Part shown: piece after piece, positions 51,060 to 62,168 of the stretch
How the letters are laid out: every line of letters starts with the position of its first letter
Numbering within the stretch: the stretch's first letter is position 1
Source: Lathyrus oleraceus
Lineage: Eukaryota > Streptophyta > Magnoliopsida > Fabales > Fabaceae
NCBI RefSeq assembly: GCF_024323335.1
Contig: NC_066584.1
Coordinates: 269,615,618 to 269,679,617, forward strand
Length of the DNA stretch: 64,000 nucleotides
Direction of reading: 5' to 3'
Position numbers and translations under genes: made by a program
The notes under the pieces: model-generated
Database searches by the model: none
The model's input: the letters and a program-made list of their open reading frames with translations, nothing else
Told to the model about the DNA's origin: nothing

Positions 51060-53295
51060 AGAAAAATGTTCCTAAAACTGAATGAGACTCTTCATGCTGA
51101 TGAAGCAGCATCTCAAGCAGCAAAAGATGAGATTCTCTGTATCGAGTCGAAGCAGCATCTCAAATGATAGAATTAAGATATTCCGAACAAGGGAATGATA
51201 CCTTAATTGAATCTGAGACTCTCCGAGGATACTAGAGCAGTATCTCAAAAAGAAAAACTAGAATGAGACTTCTCATATTGATGAGACAGCATCTCAAACA
51301 GCAAAAGATGAGATTCTCTGTATCGAGTCGAAGCAGCATCTCATATGATCGAATCAAGATATTCCGAACAAGGGAATGATACCTTGATTGAATCTGAGAC
51401 TCTCCGAGGATACTAGAGCAGTATCTCAAAAGAAAAACTGGAATGAGACTCCTCATATTGATGAGACAGCATCTCAGACAGCAAAAGAAGAGATTCTCTG
51501 TATCGAGTCGAAGCAGCATCTCATATGATCGAATCAAGATATTCCGAACAAGGGAATGATACCTTGATTGAATCTGAGACTCTCCGAGGATACTAGATCA
51601 GTATCTCAAAAGAAAAACTAGAATGAGACTCCTCATATTGATGAGACAGCATCTCAGACAGCAAAGATGAGATTCTCTGTATCGAGTCGAAGCAGCATCT
51701 CATATGATCGAATTAAGACATTCCGAACAAGGGAATGATATCTTAATTGAATCTGAGACTCTCCGAGGATACTAGAGCAGTATCTCAAAAGAAAAACTAG
51801 AATGAGACTCCTCATATTGATGAGACAGCATCTCAGACAGCAAAGATGAGATTCTCTGTATCGAGTCGAAGCAGCATCTCATATGATCGAATTAAGACAT
51901 TCCGAACAAGGGAATGATATCTTAATTGAATCTGAGACTCTCCGAGGATACTAGAGCAGCATCTCAAAAGAAAAACTAGAATGAGACTCCTCATATTGAT
52001 GAGACAGCATCTCAGACAGCAAAGATGAGATTCTCTGTATCGAGTCGAAGCAGCATCTCATATGATCGAATTAAGACATTCCGAACAAGGGAATGATATC
52101 TTAATTGAATCTGAGACTCTCCGAGGATACTAGAGCAGTATCTCAAAAGAAAAAACTAGAATGAGACTCCTCATATTGATGAGACAGCATCTCAGACAGC
52201 GAAGATGAGATTCTCTGTATCGAGTCGAAGCAGCATCTCATATGATCGAATTAAGACATTCCGAACAAGGGAATGATACCTTAATTGAATCTGAGACTCT
52301 CCGAGGATACCAGAGCAGTATCTCAAAAGAAAAACTAGAATGAGACTCCTCATATTGATGAGACAGCATCTCAGACAGCAAAGATGAGATTCTCTGTATC
52401 GAGTCGAAGCAGCATCTCATATGATCGAATTAAGACATTCCGAACAAGGGAATGATATCTTAATTGAATCTGAGACTCTCCGAGGATACTAGAGCAGTAT
52501 CTCAAAAGAAAAACTAGAATGAGACTCCTCATATTGATGAGACAGCATCTCAGACAGCAAAGATGAGATTCTCTGTATCGAGTCGAAGCAGCATCTCATA
52601 TGATCGAATTAAGACATTCCGAACAAGGGAATGATATCTTAATTGAATCTGAGACTCTCCGAGGATACTAGAGCAGCATCTCAAAAGAAAAACTAGAATG
52701 AGACTCCTCATATTGATGAGACAGCATCTCAGACAGCAAAGATGAGATTCTCTGTATCGAGTCGAAGCAGCATCTCATATGATCGAATTAAGACATTCCG
52801 AACAAGGGAATGATATCTTAATTGAATCTGAGACTCTCCGAGGATACTAGAGCAGTATCTCAAAAGAAAAACTAGAATGAGACTCCTCATATTGATGAGA
52901 CAGCATCTCAGACAGCGAAGATGAGATTCTCTGTATCGAGTCGAAGCAGCATCTCATATGATCGAATTAAGACATTCCGAACAAGGGAATGATACCTTAA
53001 TTGAATCTGAGACTCTCCGAGGATACCAGAGCAGTAACTCAAAAGAAAAACTAGAATGAGACTCCTCATATTGATGAGACAGCATCTCAGACAGTAAAGA
53101 TGAGATTCTCTGTATCGAGTCGAAGCAGCATCTCATATGATCGAATTAAGACATTCCGAACAAGGGAATGATATCTTAATTGAATCTGAGACTCTCCGAG
53201 GATACCAGAGCAGTATCTCAAAAGAAAAACTAGAATGAGACTCCTCATATTGATGAGACAACATCTCAGACAGCAAAGATGAGATTCTCCATATA
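51060..53295. repeat. 179-bp tandem array in the 3' UTR of D
   Basis: About 12 copies. The landmark GATTCTCTGTATCGAG starts at 51131, 51312, 51492, 51671, 51850, 52029, 52209, 52388, 52567, 52746, 52925 and 53104. Each unit itself has three diverged subunits of about 60 bp around GCAGCATCTCA, GCAGTATCTCA and GACAGCATCTCA. First and last copies are diverged, as expected for array edges. Confidence 0.96.
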
Positions 53296-54600
53296 AATGA
53301 AGTAATATCTTTAAAGAATGAATGTTTGTTGGGGGATATTTTTTAGAAAGATTCCTTTTGGAGGAAATATGCTGAAGAAGCTCTGCAGGGGAGAAGCTCA
53401 TAAGAGACTTTTATGGTGACCTCTGCTTGGGGGGCAACGGTAGCAAAGAAACTGTTGGGAATATCACTATCACCCACGAAGTTGAGATAAATGACTGGCC
53501 AGGAAACGATTCCATGAGCGTATGTAGGGTAATAACTGTATTTGGGGAAATGAGGAAGATCTAGGATAGATGCGAACGACCTTAGATCCTTGTCATATTA
53601 TGTTTGATTTTCGTATGATGTTCCACTTTGGGTGGAAATACCATGCATGGGAGGATGCCTGTATGCGTTATGTATTTGCTGGGGATATTTTACTGTGCAT
53701 ATAGGAATGCGAATCGTGTAAGGCTATGCGTATGGATGCCAATGATTGATATGATTGCTTCTGGGTGAATTTTCCTACTTGGTAGGAAAATTATGTATAT
53801 AATTGATGTATGTGATGCATGTGGGAATGCAGTTGGATAATTGGAATATGCCCTGATTAGGGCGTTTTTTTTTGCTTTGGGTGATGGTGCCAGCGGTGTG
53901 GACTTTTTATTATGATGGAGATCAAAATTTTGATGCCCCACTGGGTGATTTTGGGAATATATTCGGGATGCCCCAAACCACTGAAGGATTCAGACTTCTC
54001 AACACGCGATATTCCAACTACATTTTAATGTTTCTGCTGGAAATGCATTAGAGACTTGCCCCGGTTTGGCTATACCATGAGTATATCTTTGAGAGGTGTT
54101 GATTAGCACTTGGAATGAACATAGGTGCCTACACACAGTCCTACACCTCTATGAAAAACAAGAGCAAACTTGGAGACCAAGAAGTTTATCCTTTTACTAT
54201 TTCAAAAGCAACTTTATTACTTCATTCAATTATGTGTTTTTTATATTTTTTTCAAGATTTTTAAGAATGATGTTTATCAAAAATAAAGGTGCTTTGCAAA
54301 CAAACAGAAAAAATGCAAAATAATTTGGGCACAACTTTTGTCGAGAAAATTTTCTCTTTTATTGATTTGACCCTTGAATGGGTGATTGTACATAAAGATG
54401 CAATTCCTTAATGAGGTAATTGCTGTGTGTAGAAATAAAGCGGCAATAAAACTGAGTTCCCATTGAGTCTCCACACTGCTATGATCCTTATGTCTTTGAT
54501 AATCCAATCACTTCGCCTTTTGTAAAGTCAGGTAGATTGATTCTTTGTCTTCAAGGGACATGCTAGATGCCTGAAAGTACAGTTCTTTGCCTTGGAATTA

Positions 54601-54815
54601 ATCCCTAACTTTTGCCTAGATCGCCCTTTCGGGTTTTCGATCCACCGGGACACCCATTTTTGCCTGAGCCGCCCTTTCGGGTTTTCAACTCAGCGGGTTA
54701 ATTTTTTTATTTTTATCCCTAATTTTTGCCTGGATCGCCCTTACGGGTTTTCGATCCACCGGGATAGCCATTTTTGCCTAAATCGCCTTTTCAGGTTTTC
54801 GATTTAGCGGCTTTT
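54601..54815. repeat. 48-bp hairpin modules just 3' of pol
   Basis: Four modules with TTTTGCCT starting near 54611, 54659, 54725 and 54773. Each has a GCCCTTTCGGG-type inverted repeat enclosed by GATCG...CGATC. The first two and last two form a 114-bp dimer (ATCCCTAA at 54601 and 54715). Confidence 0.85.
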
Positions 54816-54830
54816 TATCATTCCACTTTT

Positions 54831-57800
54831 CTAGGCAAAGTACTTTTTAACAGCATCAGCATTGGTAGGGAGTGGCAATTCATCACCATCCATGGTTGCC
54901 AGGATTAGAGCGCCTCCGGAAAAGGCTCTAACCACCACAAATGGACCTTCATAATTTGGTGTCCACTTCCCCCTAGAGTCCTTGTGAATGGGCAAGATTT
55001 TCTTCAACACCAAATCACCCTCTTGAAACACCCTGGGACGAACTTTCTTGTCGAATGCCTTCTTAAGACGCCTCTGATAGAGTTGACCGTGACTTAACGC
55101 TTTCAAGCGTTTCTCCTCAATAAGGTTGAGCTCGTCGTACCTTGATTGAACCCATTCTGCCTCGTCTAGCTTAGCCTCCATTAAGACTCTCATCGAGGGA
55201 ATCTCCACTTCTATGGGAAGAACTGCTTCCATGCCGTATACTAAAGAGTATGGGGTTGCCCCTGTTGAAGTTCGTACTGACGTATGATAACCATGCAACG
55301 CAAAAGGTAGCATCTCATGCCAATCCTTATATGTGATTACCATCTTCTGGATGATTTTCTTGATATTTTTGTTTGCGGCTTCAACAGCCCCATTCATCTT
55401 AGGTCGATATGGTGACGAGTTGTGATGCTCGATATTGAACGTTGTGCATAACTCCTCCATGGTCTTGTTGTTGAGATTGGACCCATTATCAGTGATGATT
55501 TTGTTGGGAACCCCATATCGGCATATGATGTTGTTCTTTAAGAAACGGGCGACTACATGCTTTGTGACATTCGCATAAGATGCGGCTTCCACCCATTTGG
55601 TAAAGTAGTCTATGGCCACCAAGATAAATCTATGCCCATTAGATGCCTTAGGTTCTATCATCCCGATCATGTCGATGCCCCACATAGAGAAAGGCCAAGG
55701 TGATGCTATAACATTCAGCGGGGTAGGCGGTACGTGTATTTTGTCAGCATAGATCTGGCATTTGTGGCAGGCTCTGGTGTAATGGTAACAGTCAGCTTCC
55801 ATCGTTAACCAGTAGTAACCGGCCCTCAGGATTTTCTTCGCCATGGAGTGCCCATTTGCGTGTGTGCCAAAAGATCCTTCGTGTATGTCCTTCATAAGCT
55901 GATTAGCTTCTTGTTCGTCCACACACCTCAACAAAACCATGTCATAATTCTGCTTGTACAAGACTTCCCCATTCAAGAGGAACTTTGATGCCAGTCTCCG
56001 GAGGGTCCTTTTGTCAAGGCTAGAGGCCTCTGCCGGGTATTCCTGTTTCTCTAGATACCGTTTGATGTCAAAGAACCAGGGTTTACCATCTGGCTCCTCT
56101 GCTGTCGTCAGGCAGTGCGCGGGTTCATCGAAACGCCTAATTTCGATGTGAGGCTGATGGTTGGGCCAGATCAACTTGTACATGGAAGCCAAGGTTGCTA
56201 AAGCATCTGCCATCTGATTCTCCTCTCGAGGAATATGAGAGAAAGTGATCTTGTCGAATTTTGGAAGTAACTTCAGCACGTAATCCCGGTATGGAATTAG
56301 GTTGGCATGTCTTGTTTCCCAATCACCTCTGATCTGATGTATCACTAGGGCGGAATCCCCAAATACTTCTAACACCTTAATCTTCAACTCAATAGCTTCT
56401 TCCAATCCTAGTATGCAAGCTTCATACTCAGCCATGTTATTTGTACAGGTAAAACAGAGCTTTGCAGTGAATGGTAGATGGAAATTCTTGGGAGACATCA
56501 ACACTGCCCCAATTCCATGGCCTATTGCATTTGAAGCACCGTCGAACATGAGAGTCCATCCTGCTTTTGGCTCGAGATTCTCCTCTTGTTCAGAGTTTTC
56601 AACATCCTTGACAACCATAATATCCTCATCTGGGAAGTCAAACTTCAAAGGTTTGTAATCCTCCAATGGTTGGTGGGCAAGATGGTCTGCCAGTACGCTT
56701 CCTTTGATTGCCTTTTGTGCAACATATTGAATATCGTACTCAGATAATAACATCTGCCATCGAGCAATCCTACCAGTAAGAGCTGGTTTCTCGAATACGT
56801 ACTTGATGGGATCCATTTTAGATACCAACCAAGTCGTGTGAGTTAGCATGTACTGTCTAAGACGCTTAGCGGCCCATGCGAGCGCACAACAAGTCTTCTC
56901 GAGTAAAGAATATCTGGTCTCACAATCATTAAACTTCTTGCTCAGATAGTATATGGCATGCTCCTTTCTACCAGTCTCATCTTGTTGCCCCAATACACAA
57001 CCCATGGATTCGTCGAGCACTGTTAAGTACATGATGAGGGGTCTCCCTTCTGCAGGGGGTATCAGAATCGGCGGCTCTTGTAAGTATTCTTTAATTTTGT
57101 CGAAGGCTATTTGGCAGTCATCATTCCACTCCACACCTTGATTCTTCCTTAAAAGCTTGAATATCGGTTTACATGTGGCAGTAAGATGAGAGATAAACCG
57201 AGCGATGTAATTTAGTCTTCCCAAGAAACCACGGACTTCCTTCTCATTCCTTGGTGCAGGCATGTTCTGAATGGCTCGAACCTTGTCGGGATCTACTTCA
57301 ATTCCCTTTTGGCTTACAATAAAGCCTAAAAGCTTCCCAGATCGAACCCCAAATGTGCATTTATTAGGATTAAGTCTCAGACGAAATTTCCTCAAACGAG
57401 CAAACAGTTTCTCCAGATTAGTGACATGTTCCTCCTCTGTCTGGGATTTGGCAATCATGTCGTCAACATACACCTCGATCTCTTTATGAATCATATCATG
57501 AAAGAGAGTCACCATAGCGCGTTGATATGTTGCCCCAGCGTTCTTTAATCCAAACGGCATTACCTTGTAACAAAAGGTGCCCCAAGGGGTAATGAACGTG
57601 GTCTTCTCCATGTCCTCGGGATCCATTTTAATTTGGTTATATCCAGAGAATCCATCCATAAAGGAAAATACAGAGAACTGGGTTGTGTTATCTACCAATA
57701 CATCGATGTGAGGTAATGGGAAATCGTCTTTGGGACTAGCTCTATTCAAGTCTCGGTAATCTACGCACATGCGGACTTTCCCATCTTTCTTTGGTACCGG

Positions 57801-58293
57801 TACAATGTTGGCAACCCATTGTGGGTACTTTGCGACTTCTAGGAAACCAGCGTCAAACTGCTTTCTCACCTCTTCTCTGATCTTGAGAGCCATATCCGGT
57901 CGAGTTCTTCTTAGCTTCTGTTTGACGGCAGAGCATTCTTCTTTAAGGGGAAGTTTGTGGGTCACGATATCAGTGTCTAATCCGGGCATATCTTGGTAAG
58001 ACCATGCAAACACATCGTTATATTCACGGAGGAGCTCTATCAATCTAGTCTTCACTGCATCTTGAAGCGCGGCGCCTACCCTTACTTCTCTTTTGTCTTC
58101 TTCTGTTCCCAGGTTGATAACTTCGACGTCCTCTTGGTGTGGTTGAATGACCTTCTCTTCCTGTCTGAGTAGTCTGGCCAACTCTTCAGGGAGTTCGCAC
58201 TCTTCACCCACTTCCTCTTCAGCTTGGTAAATCGGACAATCAAAGTCATGCCAAACCCTAGCAGTGTCGTTATCAATGGTCTCGGTGGTGTTT
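54831..58293 (-). CDS. Element D pol exon: reverse transcriptase, RNase H, integrase
   Basis: Second exon of the element D polyprotein, 1153 residues after a split lysine codon. It begins NTTETIDNDTARVWHDFDCP after the acceptor TGCAG at 58294. Numbering from the internal valine/GTG codon at 58211, the RT has VDYRDLNRAS, the FSFMDGFSGYNQI core and the catalytic Y248-VDD. RNase H starts near 553 (MFDGASN) and retains the AEYEACILGLEEA and FGDSAL motifs. Integrase has an HHCC zinc region ending CHKC and the DDE triad D847, D908 and E944 with 35 residues between the last two. A GPY/F-like module (GKWTPNYEGPF) follows and there is no chromodomain. The frame has no stops or frameshifts. It copies the element's RNA to DNA and integrates it. 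The short internal methionine-like starts are not needed if splicing occurs. Confidence 0.95.
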
Positions 58294-58510
58294 CTGCATG
58301 TTATGATTTATGCAGTTTATTTAGAAAGTGCGTGCATAAAAATTGATGCCATTTTTGTAAAAAACGAAAGGAAAGGAACAAAAAATTGAATGCAAATCTC
58401 CATTTATTATTGATAGAAAAATTCTTAAAAAAAAAAGATAAAGGGGGCCCTACAACATGCCACTGTGCCTTGGGCAGAGCACAGGGTTTTGTCTAAAATA
58501 ATAAAATTAC
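58294..58510 (-). other. Intron between gag-protease and RT in element D
   Basis: On the minus strand the donor CAAAA/GTAATT lies at 58510 and the acceptor TGCAG/AAAC at 58294. The intron is 217 nt and contains in-frame stops. Joining the exons completes a lysine codon (AA+A) and keeps frame from VPQIFQ to NTTETIDND. Ogre elements are known to splice here. Partial splicing would set the ratio of Gag-Pro to full polyprotein, since unspliced RNA stops at TAA 58507-58509. Confidence 0.85.
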
Positions 58511-61500
58511 TTTTGAAAAATTTGAGGGACTTCCACAGCCTTCCAGTTTGTCAGTTCTTCATTAGGCGCGGCTTGTCGTATCCAGCTAGACGCTCCTTCC
58601 TCATGATCTTCAACATTGATCATGGCCACCTGATTTCCAAAAATGTGGCCAGCGCTGATGAACGTTTCTTTTACAGGAGGAATCTGCTCTCCATCGTGTT
58701 GGTTACTAGCTTCAATCGACGACGGGTCATACCCCAACCCAAACTTGTCTCGCTTCTGGTTCACTTCCACCACTTTGCCCCAGTCTTGAGCGTTTTCACT
58801 TTCTATCACAGCCTTAGCTCCTTGCCACGAGGCCATGGACGGTCCTGACTTCGGAGCCTCCAATGTCTTTTGGACAGCCATCATATTTACCACTTCCAAG
58901 GACTGGAATGGTGTTTCAGTTATCTCGCCATCCACTTCGATATATCGGAAAGATGTTAAGTGGCTAACCAAGATATCCTCCTCCCCTCCAATCACAATCA
59001 TCTTGTCATTGGTAATGAATTTTAGCTTTTGGTGTAAAGTGGAGGTGACGGCACCTGCAGAATGGTACCATGGTCTCCCAAGTAAGCAGCTATAACCGGG
59101 ATGTATGTCCATAACCTGGAATGTGATATTGAAAAAGGTTGGGCCTATTTTGATTGGTAGGTCAACCTCTCCTATCACTGCTCGTCTTGAGCCATCGAAT
59201 GCTTTTACAATCAGGGTACTGGGCTTCATATTCATCCCCTCCATCGGCAGCTTTATCAACGTGGTTTTTGGCATGACGTTCAGTGAGGAACCTGTGTCTA
59301 CTAATACCCTTGATAGTATAGTGTCTATGCATTTCAAGGAGATATGTAGGGCCTTGTTATGGTTCTTTCCCTCAACTGGCAGTTCATCATCATTAAACCC
59401 CAAAAAATTTCCAGTGGTTACGCAAGCTATCACATCGTCAAACTGTTCTGTTGTTATGTCCTTCGTGATATGTGCTGCGCTTAACACTTTCAATAATGAA
59501 TTCCTGTGTGCTTCTGAGTTGAGCAACAGAGATAGCATGGAGATTTTCAAAGGTGTCTGATTCAACTGATCTACCACTTTATAATCACTTTTCTTGATTA
59601 TCCTTAAAAATTCCTCAGCCTCCTCTCGAGTGACCGCAGCTTTAGGTGACAGATGCATTTCTTGCATTTCTCGACTAGGGACAGGAATTTGGATAGGAGT
59701 AGCAACTTCTTTCCCCTTGGCTTTTGTAGAAGCATCAACAGCCCTTGGTGCAAACACTCGGCCACTGCGCGTTATTCCGGCTGGCCCCACAATTGAGGTA
59801 ACATTTGGTTCGTTGATTACCACAGGTTGGTCTTCCTGCCCTTGCTTAAAAGCTCTGGGCTGATATATCCATGGTACCGCCTTCTCATCCTCATATGCGA
59901 ACGGCGCTGGAAACTCTATCACCAAGGGGTTTATGGGGATTTCCACATTAACCTCATCATAAGGGATGGCCACATTAACCTCATCGAAAGGGATGTCCAC
60001 GTTAACCTCATCGAAAGGGATGTCCACGTTAACCTTATCAAAAGGGATGTCCACGTTAACCTTATCAAAAGGGATGTCCACGTTAACTTCATCGTAAAGG
60101 ATATCCACCACAACGGCTATCTCTTTCTCTTCTTTGTTCTTAGCACGGCGACTGATCTGTAACTCGCCTCGATCCAGCATTTGTTGTATAAAATTCCTCA
60201 ACCCTTTGTCATTCTCATCATTGACTAGCTCCTCTAAGACTAGACCACTTTTTAGCAGTTGTGCCCCTATCATGGTGATAGGGGTTTGAATCTCCTCAAC
60301 CTTAAGAATCAGTTCTCCCTGATCACTCTCCTCTATGGCACTGACGGAAGCACCTCCGTGTGTTGGCATGGGATTAGTGTTCACGTTCGGGCGTCTTGGA
60401 GTGAAGGTAACAACTTTTGCTTCAATCAGGTCTTGTACCCTATTTTGGAATGCAAAACAATTCTCCAGGGTATGGCCGGGCGCTCCCATGTGAAATTCAC
60501 AATGGGCGTTAGCATCATATCCTGGTGGGTATGGAAAAACAGCCGGTTTTAGCTCCCTCAATGTCAGAAGACCCTCCTTTTGCAAATATGGGAATATTTG
60601 GCTATAAGGTACTGGCAGAGGGTCAAGTTGCCTTCTTGGAGGCTTTGGCTTGAATTGTCTTGGTGGTGCTGAGTTCTGTTGTTGACGAGGTTGTTGATGT
60701 TGTGGTTGATACATTGGTTGTTGTTGTATGGGTTGTTGATAAGGTATGGGTACCACGGCAGCGACTTGGCCATATGAAGCCTGTTGCTTCCCCTTATAGC
60801 CTCTAGATACAGCATTCGTTTCACCTTCTTTTTTCTTCTGGAAGCCTCCAGAATACTTTTTCGGTGCGCTAGAGGTGGCCACAGCTCCTGAAATCTTTCC
60901 ATCCCTCAGACCCTTTTCTATACGATCTCCGATTGTGACCAGATGCGCAAAATCGGATGCTGCACTACTCACCAATCTATCAAAGAATGGGTCCTTCAGC
61001 GTGTCCACAAATATTCCAGTCATTTCCTTCTCAGACAATGGTGGCTCTACCTGAGCAGCCAACTCTCTCCATCGCTGGGCGTATTCTTTAAAGGACTCAT
61101 TTTCTTTCATTGCCATCCCTTGCAACTGCATTCGGTCGGGTGCCATATCCAAATTATATTTGTACTGACGGAGAAATGCGTCAGCCAAATCTTCCCAGCT
61201 TTGAATCCGCCCTTGCTCTAAACTCATATACCATCTCAGAGATGCTCCACTCAAACTATCTTGGAAACAGTGTATAAGCAGTTTGTCATTTTCGGTATGA
61301 GCAGCCATTTTCCTGAAGTACATCACTAGGTGACTTCTTGGGCAAGTCTGGCCTTGGTATTTTTCGAAATCAGGAGTTTTAAATTTAGCCGGAATGACTA
61401 AATTTGATACCAAGCGCATGTTCATGTTAGAGGCACCGAAGATAATATTCCCTTCGATAGCCTTGACCTTCTTTTCCAAGGCACGAAGCCTATCCGCAGA

Positions 61501-61857
61501 TGGGTCTGGAAGTGTCTTAGGCTTCGGATGATCGGGCACATAGAAAGCTTCGTATGGGTCATCGCCTATTTCGGACCCATAATGAGCAGGTGCTTCAGAA
61601 GGCTCTGCACGATCCTCATCTCCCTTGCTCCCTACTGGTACATGAACCAGACCCTTCTTGGCGTGGACGAAGTTGTCGTCTTGGTGGACCAAACTTGATG
61701 GGTTATCATTCCTTCTAGCCTCAGCTTCTGCATCCGCAACCCTCTCTCTCTGGGCGATGGCGAGCATTGTTTCCAGCAGTTGATCCATCTTCTCTTGGAT
61801 CGTATTGATGTCTGACCTCATGGTAGCTTGGTTAGCCTCCACTTGTTCTAACGTCAT
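58507..61857 (-). CDS. Element D gag-protease (ORF2)
   Basis: 1116 codons ending in TAA on unspliced RNA; splicing would extend it to a polyprotein of about 2269 residues. A short N-terminal coiled coil (MTLEQVEANQATMRSDINTI) is followed by a retrotransposon Gag domain (about 150-310, with WEDLADAFLRQYKYN), a Q/P-rich linker (about 370-405), and a zinc-knuckle-like C453-x2-H456-x5-H462-x4-C467. Then comes an in-frame 9-residue repeat IPFDEVNVD (about 582-641). An aspartic protease has its D854-TG active site in VDTGSSLNVM, and a G-patch-like KFGLGYDP lies near 1030. It forms the particle and matures the polyprotein. The start chosen is the first ATG (MTLEQVE), 311 bp after the ORF1 stop. Confidence 0.93.
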   Translation of the reverse strand: MTLEQVEANQATMRSDINTIQEKMDQLLETMLAIAQRERVADAEAEARRNDNPSSLVHQDDNFVHAKKGLVHVPVGSKGDEDRAEPSEAPAHYGSEIGDDPYEAFYVPDHPKPKTLPDPSADRLRALEKKVKAIEGNIIFGASNMNMRLVSNLVIPAKFKTPDFEKYQGQTCPRSHLVMYFRKMAAHTENDKLLIHCFQDSLSGASLRWYMSLEQGRIQSWEDLADAFLRQYKYNLDMAPDRMQLQGMAMKENESFKEYAQRWRELAAQVEPPLSEKEMTGIFVDTLKDPFFDRLVSSAASDFAHLVTIGDRIEKGLRDGKISGAVATSSAPKKYSGGFQKKKEGETNAVSRGYKGKQQASYGQVAAVVPIPYQQPIQQQPMYQPQHQQPRQQQNSAPPRQFKPKPPRRQLDPLPVPYSQIFPYLQKEGLLTLRELKPAVFPYPPGYDANAHCEFHMGAPGHTLENCFAFQNRVQDLIEAKVVTFTPRRPNVNTNPMPTHGGASVSAIEESDQGELILKVEEIQTPITMIGAQLLKSGLVLEELVNDENDKGLRNFIQQMLDRGELQISRRAKNKEEKEIAVVVDILYDEVNVDIPFDKVNVDIPFDKVNVDIPFDEVNVDIPFDEVNVAIPYDEVNVEIPINPLVIEFPAPFAYEDEKAVPWIYQPRAFKQGQEDQPVVINEPNVTSIVGPAGITRSGRVFAPRAVDASTKAKGKEVATPIQIPVPSREMQEMHLSPKAAVTREEAEEFLRIIKKSDYKVVDQLNQTPLKISMLSLLLNSEAHRNSLLKVLSAAHITKDITTEQFDDVIACVTTGNFLGFNDDELPVEGKNHNKALHISLKCIDTILSRVLVDTGSSLNVMPKTTLIKLPMEGMNMKPSTLIVKAFDGSRRAVIGEVDLPIKIGPTFFNITFQVMDIHPGYSCLLGRPWYHSAGAVTSTLHQKLKFITNDKMIVIGGEEDILVSHLTSFRYIEVDGEITETPFQSLEVVNMMAVQKTLEAPKSGPSMASWQGAKAVIESENAQDWGKVVEVNQKRDKFGLGYDPSSIEASNQHDGEQIPPVKETFISAGHIFGNQVAMINVEDHEEGASSWIRQAAPNEELTNWKAVEVPQIFQK
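59938..60113 (-). repeat. In-frame 27-bp minisatellite in gag-protease
   Basis: Six to seven copies of a 27-bp unit (plus strand GGGATGTCCACGTTAACC plus 9 bp), encoding IPFDEVNVD / IPFDKVNVD. Unit length is a multiple of three, so the frame is preserved. The central copies are nearly identical. Confidence 0.95.
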
Positions 61858-62168
61858 CTTGTAATGGCTTCGCGTCTCGTACCGGTGTTGATTAGTCAGC
61901 GTTTACTGGTAGATGGCAAAAGGTTGGGTAAGTTTTTTGTTTTTATGAAGCGTGATGCATGAGGATGCAAATGTTATGCATATTTTATTTTCAGGGAATT
62001 TTCATCACGATTGTAGTTGTATTAAGCATTTAGAGAAAACATAAAGTCAGGAAATAAAAACGAGGATCATCCTCTTCCATTCAAATATTTAAAGTGCGGA
62101 GTACAAAGGCATAACCGCCCAAATCGATACAGCTCAAATACTAACTGAATATAAGAAAAACAGAAGAA
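61858..62168 (-). other. Spacer between ORF1 and gag in element D
   Basis: 311 bp with no open frame of note. It ends just before the gag start codon. No repeat or splice arrangement is evident to me. Confidence 0.7.

Larger units (their letters stand above)
50813..54830 (-). other. Element D 3' untranslated region
   Basis: Four kilobases between the integrase stop codon and the polypurine tract. It holds a 12-copy 179-bp tandem array (51060-53295) and a 48-bp hairpin module array (54601-54815). Between these, 53300-54590 shows no gene, RNA or repeat that I recognise. Confidence 0.85.

Noticed and set aside
51060..53295. Repeated 60-100 codon minus-strand frames in the 179-bp array
   Set aside because: 179 is not a multiple of three, so the frames shift from unit to unit; they are in the 3' UTR of element D and resemble no protein.
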